From positions 194,001-258,000 of the forward strand of contig CALZFC010000143.1 in assembly GCA_945643635.1 (NCBI GenBank): DNA of 64,000 bases, in the 5' to 3' direction. Made by a program: the position numbers and the translations under genes. A model generated the notes under the pieces. It had not been told where the DNA came from, searched no databases, and saw only the letters and a list, made by a program, of their open reading frames with translations. The DNA is from Allodiplogaster sudhausi. Taxonomy: Eukaryota > Nematoda > Chromadorea > Rhabditida > Diplogasteridae. Below, in pieces: positions 23,205 to 33,400 of this stretch. Position 1 is the stretch's first letter. Every line of letters starts with the position of its first letter.

Positions 23205-25064
23205 CTAATTTAAAAACACTAGCCTAATATCCTCATATTCTTGTTTGATTTCCAGGCGGAACCGCTTGACGCTCTCCGCGGAGCCTTCAGAGACACTCGA
23301 TACGACTGCGGGACGCTTGCTGCTTTCCGCTCCCGCCTGAGGTGAAGCCCTCACTGCCGCTTCGAACTTCTTCTTGTACTGCAGTGCCAGTGTCTTGAGC
23401 TGCAATTGTAAAGTATAAAATCTGGCAGAATATCTATAAATAAACCTGTGAAATAACTTAACTCGCTTTAACTTTTTTAAGACTATGTTTTTTTTTAAAT
23501 ATTTATCTTTTCAATCAACCAAGCGGAAAGAAAAAAAAAAACAAATGAAACCTGTGAATTTTTGCCATTTGCCACTTCCAGTTCCTGGGTCGCCTTGGCG
23601 AGTTCTGCCCTGGAAATTAAGATAATGTTTGAAAAATGGATGAAGTATCAGAAATTCGAAAACAATTGGCTCCTACGCGGAAAGCCTGCCTTACTGCAGC
23701 TTGGCCGTAATCGCGTCCTTCTCCTGCTTCAGCACGTCTCGCTCGGTCTGTGTTTGTGTGAGCAGTGATGTCTCGTTCTGTTGAAGGGCCGCTGCCATTT
23801 CGTTCCTAGAAATATTTCTGTTATCCATTTCAATACTAGATTAAAAAAAAATTATTCATCTTCTTAAACAAATATCTCATTAAGATTCCGCTAAAGGGAT
23901 ACTTTAAGTTTTTCTTTCCAATTCTAGTTGAATAAAAAATATATAAGAACAATAAAAAGATTTACATTTTTTATGGATGCGAAAGTGAACCAACCAGTGC
24001 AACTCTGCGTCTCCCTGCAGCTGCTCCACTCTCGCCTTTCTCTGCCCCAGCTCCTGGTTCAGCTTGAGAAGGGCGCTGTGCATCGTAGAGAGTTGCCCCT
24101 TGAGCTGTGCTTCCGCGGCCAGGTGCTCGGAGCGCTGAAGAAGATAATTTAACTACTAATTTGGAGGGAAATGTTTTTATTCGAATTGTTTTAAAACAAT
24201 TATACTAAGCATATGAGGCTTTAAGTTGACATATACGGCATAAACTAGTTCACTGGTCAGCGCATTCTAATGCAAACAATTGCTTAAAAAAGTGAGCAAA
24301 ATGCAAATAAGTAATACTGGACGGGCACTACATGATCTTCCTACCTCTCTCTCTCTCTCTCTAGCATTCTTTCGTCCCTCAATTCCTCATCGCATCTCTC
24401 TTTCTCTCTCTCTCTTTCCCCCAACCTGTCTCTGCATCTTCTTCATCTCCTCCTCGAAGCGTGTTCTCTGTCTTCTCTCTCTCTCCTATCAGCTTTCACT
24501 CTCTCTCTCTGTTTCTCCCCATCCCCCCGTCTCTCTCTCTCTCTCCTCTCATCTTTCTCTCTCTCTCCCTGTTTCTCCCCCTCCTCCCACTCTCTCTCTC
24601 TATCTCTCTCCCAACCTGTCTCTGCATCTTCTTCATCTCCTCCTCGAAGCGTGTTCTCTCTCTTCTCTCTCTCCTATCAGCTTTCTCTCTCTCCCTGTTT
24701 CTCCCCCTCCTCCCATTCTCTCCCAACCTGTCTCTGCATCTTCCTCATCTCCTCCTCGAACCGTGCTCTCTCGTGTTCCTTCTCTTCCAGCTCGTATCGC
24801 AGTCTTCTCTGCTCCGCTTCAGCCGCCATGCATCTCTCGTTGGCCTTAAAGAGAGAGACATATTTCCGTTCTAAAATTATGTTCAATTTTATTTCTTATT
24901 GTTTCTAACATAATTCCCACTTTCTTCCAAGATACTATATTCAGCCATAAAAGTAATTGGTTTTTGTAGATAAAAAGTTATTTAAGTAAACATACGGCAG
25001 CCAAGTTTAATTATTTTGTTAGTTATTTATTCATCAAGGCAATAAACAATAGAAACATAATGAG

Positions 25065-25095
<31 letters not shown>

Positions 25096-27535
25096 CAGAG
25101 AGAGAGGCACGGAATAAGACCCGGCATCCTGACCTGCTTCTCACGGCTAGCCATCGATGTTATTGCGTTCTGGCGTTGCTCCAGTTCGACTAAAAGTATT
25201 CTCATTTAAATGTTTATTTTCTCAAGAGTTTTATTTTAACGCCGCAAATGCTAAATGAGTATTCTAAGTACTTTTTGTAAAAAAAAATTAATTATCCCAT
25301 TCTCTCTCTCTCCCATTTCTCCCCCCCCCCTCTCCCTCTCCTCCTCACTGACCATAGTGTGCCTTGGCCTCCTCTGCGTCTTTGAGCGCGGCTGCCAGCT
25401 GCCTCTTCGTCTCCTCGTTCTCTGCCTGCAGCTGGATGAGTGCTGCCGTGCGTGGCGGAGTGGCAAAGTCGGCGCCGGTTGAACTCGTCGACGCTGCCGC
25501 CGTCGCATTTTCCGTCTCCTGAAATTATATTGTTTTTGTTGTTAAATAATTATGAAAAATATATTGCTATAAAAATTAATTTTTGCTCAATACATACAAT
25601 AGCATGGCATTGAGACTTATCAGCAACCACGCTGTGGAGTTTTCCTTTATTTAAGCAAGCAAACGTGCTGCCATGAGAAGATAGCAATTTGTTCACCTTT
25701 AGATTCCCATTTCCATACTCTCTCTCTCTCTCTCTCTCCGTGTCTCTCTCTCTCTCTTACTCCTGACCTGTTTTATGATATCCTCGCCAGTCGTTCCTGC
25801 AGCCCCAGCCGGTGGCGCCATCTTGGCGTCTTCGAGCTTCTTCTTGTACTGCAGGGCCAGTGTTTTGAGCTGAAAATTTAAAATATACAAAATACTGACA
25901 GTAAATATAAATAAACCTGACATTTAATTTAAATCTTTTTTTCTATTTAATCAATTCCTAAAGATATTTATACAATAATTTTTTTAAATATACATAATGT
26001 TTTTTATTATATATTTATCTGCTTAGTCATTCAAGCAGAAAAAAAAAAAACAAGTGAAACCTGTGAATTCTTGCCATTTGCCGCTTCCAGTTGCTGGGTC
26101 GCCTGTTCGAGGTCTACCCTGGAAATTAAGATCATATTTCGTGCCTAGAAAAAAAACAAATATTCCCATAAATATTCCGCTAAGGGAAAACTTTACGTTT
26201 TCCTACCAATTCTAGTTGAATAAAAAAATATAAGGACAATAAAAAACTAAAAAATTTTTTTTTTAATCATCAAGTATCTTTGAACTCAGAATTATGTCAA
26301 GTCTACCAATAAAAGGCAATAAAATTCTTTTACGGTTACTGCGAAAACGAGCCTAGTCCTCTGCAACTCTGCGTCTCTCGCCGCGACGTCTCTCTGCAGG
26401 TCCTCCACTCTCGCCTTTCTCTGCTCCAGCTCTTGGTTCAGCTTGAGAAGGTCGCTCTTCATAGTGGAGACTTGCCTCTGGAGCTGAGCTTCCGAGTCCA
26501 GGTGCTCGGTGCGCTAAGGAAGGGAATTTAACTACTAATTTGGCGAGGAGGAAAAAATATATATTAAATACTAAATTATTATTATTATTATTATCGACAA
26601 GCCATTATTTTCGCTATTTCTTATTCATTCTTATTTATACATCACTATTATTCAGCACACTCGTTCTCTCTCTCCTCTCCGCTTTCTCTCTCTCTCTCTC
26701 TCAAACCTGTCTCTGCATCTTCTTCATCTCCTCCTCTAATCGTGCTCTCTCGCGTTCGTTCTCGTCCAGCTCGTGTCGCAGTCTTCTCTGCTCCGCTTTC
26801 GCAGCCGTGAGTCTCTCGTTTTCCTTAAAGAAAGTGACATAATTCCACTCTGAAATTGTATTAAATTTCATCACTTCTCATTGTTTCTAACACAATTCCA
26901 ACTTTTTTCCAAGATATTATATTCGGCCATAAAAGTAATAAGGTTTTGCAGATAAAAATTATTTCAGTAAATACACGGCAGCCAAGCTTAATAATTTGGT
27001 AAGTTATTTATTTGCCAAGACGATAAAGAATAAAAACATAGTGAAACAACCTCTAACCCTGTTAATTCTCTCGTGTAAGTCATATCGAATCGCTTGTTGA
27101 TTCGAAATCACTCGTGCCATCGACTGAACGGCACTTTCGAGCTCATGGATCATGGCCTGCTGCCTCGCGCTCTCGGCAGCCCATGCCTTGTACTTGTTCT
27201 GCACAAAGTTATTCACTATGTTTCCAAGTTGAAAAAGGCTCTTGAAAACAAGAAAATATTTAAGAACGATTTTTTAATGTATAATTTGACGTAAAATAAA
27301 GCGAACAGAGTTCCTTAAATACACAAGTCGTTTTAAATATATTTTTAAAAGGAAAAGAAAATAAACTTCCAAACCCTTTCAAGCTTGGTTAAAGTACAAA
27401 AGAAAAAATGAACCTTAATGTCGCTGGCCTCTCCGTTGCCGGATGGCTGTTGATTCTCGCTGAGAAAGGAGAATCTGAACGCATCGCCGCCTTCCATTGC
27501 GGGCGCCTGGCGGACGTCGTCTTTAAAAGAGGATC
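23205..27535 (-). CDS. Coiled-coil protein grown by exon-block duplication
   Basis: A minus-strand chain of heptad-rich exons: about 27535-27420 (EGGDAFRFSFLSENQQ); 27200-27060 (NKYKAWAAESARQQ); 26830-26700 (ENERLTAAKAEQRRLR, later EEEMKKMQRQ); 26515-26350 (TEHLDSEAQLQRQV); 26120-26060 (ATQQLEAANGKNSQ); 25870-25765 (QLKTLALQYKKKLED); 25520-25360; 25200-25130; 24850-24725 (ANERCMAAEAEQRR); 24135-24000 (SEHLAAEAQLKGQL); 23800-23690; 23605-23560 (ATQELEVANGKNSQ); and 23405-23205 (LKTLALQYKKKFEA to a stop). The ENER-SEHL-ATQ-LKTLALQ block occurs twice. LKTLALQYKKK loosely recalls the conserved patch of Tpr/Mlp nucleoporins, but this is only a suggestion. Exon ends are approximate and the 5' end may include the ORF at 27.9 kb. 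Confidence 0.6.
24340..24735. repeat. CT microsatellite with triplicated exon scrap
   Basis: (CT)n arrays enclose three copies of a segment containing CCAACCTGTCTCTGCATCTT (about 24420, 24608 and 24725), whose complement encodes EEEMKKMQRQ and a splice donor. Expansion between flanking CT tracts seems to have copied the 3' end of one exon. Confidence 0.75.
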
Positions 27536-27906
27536 ATTTATATTTTAATTTCTAAAATTCAACCCATCTTTCACAACTGACATAATCAGAACTTGACTAA
27601 GTAGCGATAGCGAGTACTTTTGTAAAATTAATAATAAAAAAAAGAAGCTTCATAGTTGGGAGCAAAGAGAAAAGAATATCGAAATCATTAAAAAATATAT
27701 ATCTAATGGCAAGAAGCATGGTCAACATAGCAAGAAGCCCTCGTAACTTGGCAAGCATGCGGCTTTTTTAAAGCACATTTTAGCAATATACTTTTCCGGA
27801 ACAATTAAATAAAAAAATTAAATTGCCATAAAGTATGCGCTCAGAAATGTCCATCTTTTTTTTCTGGAAAAATAAAATATAATCGTAAATCTTATTTTAA
27901 TGTCCC

Positions 27907-28062
27907 TTAAAGCATGCGTTCGGAAATGTCTGAACCTCCATCGGTGAGGATGCGCTTAATTCGGTCGTCCGAGTTGGCAAGAATCCCGTGGCGACGTCGC
28001 TCACGGCGCTCTGCAGCTGCGGAAGCGTTCGTTGAGGCGGCCGGCCCGTTCTCTGATGGCAT
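27907..28062 (-). CDS. Short ORF with GET2/CAMLG-like N-terminal motif
   Basis: A 51-codon frame starting with ATG at 28062. After an Ala/Ser-rich N-terminus it reads ERRERRR then NSDDRIKRIL. Fungal Get2 and animal CAMLG carry a cytoplasmic basic RERR-type motif followed by an R-I-x-R-I element that binds the GET3/TRC40 targeting ATPase. The match in order and spacing is good, but the motif is short and the membrane segments of the family are not seen downstream. It may be the first exon of the coiled-coil gene at 23.2-27.5 kb. The LTR element begins 390 bp upstream of the start. Confidence 0.45.
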   Translation of the reverse strand: MPSENGPAASTNASAAAERRERRRHGILANSDDRIKRILTDGGSDISERML

Positions 28063-28450
28063 CTAGAGGAAAGCAATTGTGGAGAGGACTTCATGAACTC
28101 ACGAACTAGGATAGAACAACTAGGATAAAACCCGAGCACTATGATAGATTCAGGGGGAATATGCGACCGGGATAAACAAAACAAAAACAAAAACAAAAAC
28201 AAAAACTAGAAGTGAACAACGTGGCAATGGCCGTCTCAAAGGGAGGTGACAGTGGCAAGGGATGAAGTGAGTAATGATGAAATTCAATGAGAGCGAAAGA
28301 GAAATGGCTTGGATACTCTTGTTTGCAGTTGGTAAGCGACTTCTAATCAGGCGAAATCAAGTATGGAAGCATGCACGTAATCGTGAATTAAGCGGATATC
28401 ATTATCCTTTAAACAGCACTTATATAGCCACGCGTGTTCGCGCACAATAG

Positions 28451-28704
28451 TGTAGAACCGTGGTGTAGTTACTTATGTATAGTAGGCAGGGAGACGGGGA
28501 TTAATATATATCTTTATCTTACATATCATAAAGCATGATGATACTATATAAATACGGGGGAAGGAGGGCAGAGCCCGGGACAGCCGCCTGGTGAGGTGGT
28601 TCTCTCCGCACTCTCGTGTCAGTCAGCGCTAGCCGCTCCGTCCCGTCAGGGGCGGGGCGACCAGCGCAGACCGGTTGCACTTTGGCTCACCCGGGGCTAT
28701 GACA
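28451..28704 (-). repeat. 3' LTR
   Basis: A 254-bp terminal repeat, TG...CA bounded (TGTCATAGCC at the 5' end and GGTTCTACA at the 3' end in element orientation). By eye it is identical to 38151-38404 at every position. It contains a TATA-like ATATAAATA stretch at about 28546. Just upstream in element orientation is the G-rich tract CGGTGGTGGGGA (28705-28716), a candidate polypurine tract though interrupted by T. Confidence 0.95.
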
Positions 28705-28887
28705 TCCCCACCACCGAAAAGAGCGGTCCCTCGCTCTGTAAACACAATTCACCTTTAAATCAGTCCACCGTTGTTAGTGTGCAGTGTGCATAGTATGGTA
28801 TTGAACGATTATAGCAAATTTATTTTTTACATTAATGACATCAACATAACGATATCGTCAAATGGCTAACATTATCACAGATGGTCG

Positions 28888-29316
28888 TTACTTCTCTCGT
28901 TTAAAAAACTGGGATGCCTCCTCTCGCCTGGCTTTATCCAGTTCCTGGCGTTTTCCCACCTCGTAAATCCTCTCGTATAAGGCTGCCTCCCGTTCGATGT
29001 GACCGTTGCGCATCTCGTGCATGTCGTCTCGCATTCTGTCGGCGCGGCGCTCGTGGTCCCACAATGTGACTTCGAGTGCGCACTCATGATGTTGATGTTC
29101 CCGCCGCTTTGTGTCGCTGTACTCCAGCTCTCTGCGGAGGTCGCTGCAACGTCTGGCAGACTCCTGGTAGGCAGTGCACCAGCCTTCCTGGTCCATCTTT
29201 GTGTCGGCGAGTTCTTTCCTGAGAGCGGCGACTTCTTCCAGCAGCCTTTCGCCAGCGAGATCGATTGCGTAGTTCTGTAGATAGGCGAGGTGTTCTGGCA
29301 CAGGGAAGTCAGACAT
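28888..29316 (-). CDS. Coiled-coil accessory ORF of the LTR element
   Basis: A 142-codon frame in the 3' region of the element between the integrase tail and the 3' LTR. It is rich in Glu, Arg and Ala with heptad-like spacing (LAGERLLEEVAALRKELADT) and many charged residues (WDHERRADRMRDDMHEMRNG), so a long helix or coiled coil is likely. No signal peptide or membrane segment was found. A second open frame on the same strand (about 29590-29260; for example EYDLSLPNHSNFQHTLATF) partly overlaps it in another phase. I know no counterpart in standard Ty3/gypsy elements. It might be expressed from a spliced mRNA. Confidence 0.5.
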   Translation of the reverse strand: MSDFPVPEHLAYLQNYAIDLAGERLLEEVAALRKELADTKMDQEGWCTAYQESARRCSDLRRELEYSDTKRREHQHHECALEVTLWDHERRADRMRDDMHEMRNGHIEREAALYERIYEVGKRQELDKARREEASQFFKREK

Positions 29317-30076
29317 GCTGCAAGCCGGTGGTCAGGGCGAAGTTGTCTGAGCACAATGGAGTCTTCCGCTACTCTGACTTCCTTATATGCATATAGTTCT
29401 CGCTTCTGTTCTCCGCCTCTTGAGACTGTCTGTCGTCCTTGATGGCGATAGAGCGTGTCGAGGGAAGAGCGTAACAGGGGGAAGAGAGACAGGTCGCTCC
29501 GAGTGACGCCGGCGGACTGAGAGAGGAAGGTGGCGAGCGTGTGCTGGAAGTTGGAGTGGTTGGGCAGCGATAGATCATACTCCTGTAGGATGCGGAGTGG
29601 AACGACACGAGAGTGCTCTCACAAGGTAGAGCAAAGGATGTGGCGATGGTTGCGAGATGTGATGACGAGATTGCGCGAACGACGGGCGAGGAGAGGGGTG
29701 AGAGAGAGAAGTTGGAGAGAGTAACGTCTAGACAATGCGATTGCGATCAGTTTACGTTTCCTATGAAGTGTGACTTTTGCGTGTGGAAGAATTTGACAAG
29801 GTTAGAGGGGGTAACTGTCAGTGCACCGTGTACTTTTAGGTAGAGTAAAAGTGTATGTGCATCATGTGTTGTTAAACACTGTTAATCATTTCCCAAAGTG
29901 GTGTTATGGGACAGATACTCATGTATACATAATGTTTTCATAATCTAAGCAAATATCGAGAAATATAAAACAAGTGACGAGAAAGAAAAAAAAAGAAGGA
30001 GAGAGAGAAAGAAAGAATAGAAAAAGAAAAAAAAATGAAAAAAGAAAAGAAGAGAGAGAAGGAAAAAGATGCAGAT

Positions 30077-30499
30077 TTAGTAGTAGACGTAGTTGTCTGC
30101 TCGCTTCTTTTTCAGCTCTCGGTGGGATCTTTTCGAGTACGCCGGGCGCTCCTCTGTCGGCGCGGCGGTCTGCGGTGTCTTTCTTCTTGCGTGGGGAGTA
30201 TTGACAACGGCGTTTTTTGGAGTGTAGTTTTGCCGGCCTTCTCTACGATTGTATCGGCGGACATTGTCTTTGTGCCAAACTGCTTGATGTCCGGGGCGAA
30301 CTTCGACTGTTAGTTTGCTCCCATCTGTAGAAACGACGCGGACGGGTCTTGCCGAGCGCGGCGCTAATTTGTTATGTCGTGGAGCTCCTCGCAGTAGCAC
30401 TTCTTCGCCAGCTTCCACGTGGCGAGGTTGGGTGTTGTTCCGATTGTCGTAGTACTCCGCCTGTTTCCGGGTCGTTTTCGTACAGGATTTCGTTCTCAA
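30077..30499 (-). pseudogene. Integrase C-terminal tail, out of frame
   Basis: The frame begins inside the end of the main polyprotein but in another phase. It contains KQAEYYDNRN, GEEVLLRGAP and a small beta-barrel-like stretch ending AVWHKDNVRRY, the usual C-terminal DNA-binding end of Ty3/gypsy integrase, then a basic tail (KRSHRELKKKR). The HHCC zinc finger and the DDE catalytic core that should precede it are absent. Only a few codons separate it from the RNase H linker. Confidence 0.8.
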
Positions 30500-33400
30500 T
30501 GGTGTACTTCTCGTTAGGAGAGGCCTTCGTCTTCTCGATGAGTTGCTTGATCCAGTCAGATTTTTGCTGTGCGTCTGCTATCTCCGAGATTTCGACGAAG
30601 TTCACTATCATAGCTGTGTCTGACGCTTCCAGGTCGTCTGACATCGGAGTCTCTTTTTCCTTTGGTGCACGTTCTTTCGGTTCCGCGATTTCGTCTTCTA
30701 AGTATCGAGAGAGGGCGTCCGGGACTGAATTCAATCTTCCTGGGCGATACTCGATTTTGATATCCTCTCCCTGAATTATCATCTGATATTTCAAAAGGCG
30801 TCCGTCGAGATTCTTCCTTTTTAGCAGTGATACTAACGGCTTATGGTCCGTTATTATCGTTGTAGGTGTTCCATAGATGTACTGCTTGAAGGTGTCGATT
30901 GCCCAGACGATTCCGAGTGCCTCTGTTTCCAGTGCAACGTATCTTCTTTCGGCATCCTTAAGTTTCCGGCTAGCATACGCGATAGGATGAAGTTGTCCCT
31001 CCTGTTCTTGTAGGAGTACTGCTGCTATCGCAATTCCGCTTGCGTCCGTTTCCGCGATGAATGGTGTTCCACGGCGCGGGTTAGCCAGAATCGGGGCGGT
31101 AGTCAGTAAGGTTTTGGCTTTCTCAAAAGCGCTTTGCTGTTCCTGGCTCCACTGGAATGGTACGTTCCCCGTGAGGGTAGTTAGCGGGGCGACGATCTCT
31201 GCGTATTGCGGGATGAAACGTCTGAAGTAGTTGACCATGCCGAGGAAAATTTGTACCCCTTTCTTGTTAGTAGGCCTCGGATACTTCTCGACGGCTTCTA
31301 CTTTCACTTTGTTCGGTTGGATCCCTTGGTGGTTTACCACGAATCCAAGATATTGTACCGATGGTGAAGCAAATTTACACTTCCGCGGGCTTAACTTCAG
31401 TCCGAATTTCTCGATTGATAGGAGGGCCTTCCGCAGTTTCTCGATGTGTTCCTCGAAAGTGGTCGAAGTGATAAGAATATCGTCGAGGTATACGGAGATA
31501 TTATTTCCGGTGTCTTTCCTGACCAGCTGCATTGCGCGTTGAAATGTTGCGGGTGCACCACACAGTCCCATAGGCAACCTGTTGAATTCGTATATTCCAC
31601 TTGGGGTTCTGAAGGCGGTTAAGTACCGGTCTTGTGGCCTGAGTTCAATTTGGAAGAATCCGGAAACAAGGTCCAATGTTGTAAAGTATCTTGCTCCTGC
31701 GACTTCCATCAACAGTTCGTCGGCAGTTGGCAGTGCGATTGGTTCAGGCTCAGTGATGGCGTTTACTGGCCGATAGTCGACTGTGAATCGAAATGTTGAA
31801 TCCTTCTTCCGCGTTAGGACTGGTGCGGAGAGAACATTAGAGATACTCTCCCGGATTACGCCTTGTTGAAGCAGCGTCTCCACTTGCTTGTCGATCTCTT
31901 CTTGTTTACCCAAGGGGATATGGCGAATTCTTGGAGTTGGGAGCTTTGCGTCCTTCTGCAGCCGTATGTGGTGCTGTATGGGACCCTTGTAATGTCCGAG
32001 GTTGTCGTCTAGCTGAAAAGCTTCACGATGTTCCTCTAACAGCTCCAGAAGTTTGTCACTTTCTCGTTCGTTAAGATGTGAAGTGTCGATCTGTATGAGG
32101 CTGGCAAAATTCTCTTTGTCCGTCGGAAGGACTTGTGGCAGGCGGCTTTCCCAGTCTGCTTCTGGTGGTATGTATTCGATGGTTGAAGATTCGATTTCGG
32201 TTGCAGTTGCGACTCGGGCTCCTTGCATCAGCATGACTGGTTTGTCGCTTGTGTTATGGACGATGACCTGGGTCAGTTCTCTGGCAGATTGGCAAAGGAA
32301 TGGTTCGAAGCGAAGGAATTGTTGTTCATCGTTGCATCTGATGTTGTAAATGGCTGCTCCGTCACTTCTGTCTTTGTGTTCCGGGAGGGCTATGTAAATA
32401 GCCTTCTCCTCATTGGGGTCAATTCGGCATGTCCGCAGTGTTGTGAGTGTGCAGACATGGCTTGATTTTTCCCTGTAGACGTCGGTGGGTGAAGAGAGAA
32501 GTGGGATGATAGAGTCTCCGATAACTGCTTCTTTCTCTTTAAACATCGTAAACACTTGTTGTCTTGCCAGTTCTTCCATAACGTCGAATCCGATAAGGGC
32601 TGTTGCCGGACAGTCGTTGTCTGGAGAGACGAGAATTTTGTGGTCGATAACGTTATTTCCGATTCTTATTCTGGCTCTGCATTCGCCGATGAACTTGATT
32701 GTGGAATTGTTTGCTGTCTGAGCTGATGAGCTGGTAGTGTGTGGTTGCAGTCCTGCTTTACGGGCGAATGACTCTTTTATGTACGAGACGTTTGCTCCCG
32801 TGTCTAAAAGAGCAACCGTGGCTCGATCCGATATCGTAATAGGAATGTGTGGCAATGTTCTTGTGGTCTTTCCGTACACATTGTTAACCCGAAGAAATGT
32901 GAATACTGTATCTTCTGGGAGGGTAACTGTACGTCTCGCAGTTCTGTGATAACGCTCGCGCCGCGGGGGTGATGGTGGTGGTCGCGATGGCCTTATAATC
33001 TCTTCCAGCTCGGTGCTGTCTTCTTCGCTGACGAGTGGTGTTCGCACGAAGTTGATCTTCAGTTTTGGTGCGCCGTTTATGAATCGCATGATGCGTGAGA
33101 GTACTGTCAGCTTGATGATAAAGGCGATGATGACTATCAGGAGTATCACAGCTGCTGGCAGGCTTAGTTTCATCAGCAACCATACGATATGGTCTGTTAT
33201 TTTTTCCCAGAATCCGTGGATTCTGTCGAACAGTCCCGGTACGTCGATGTTGAATCTGGGAAGCTGCGATCCTGTGAGCTCGGTGAACTCGGATCCGCTG
33301 ATGCCTCCTATGAGCCGAGCGCTCTGTGTCCTCATGGACAGCAAGAATGATCCGTAAGTGATGGCGAGTTGCAGGGGAAACGATGAACCTTTCGCCTTCT

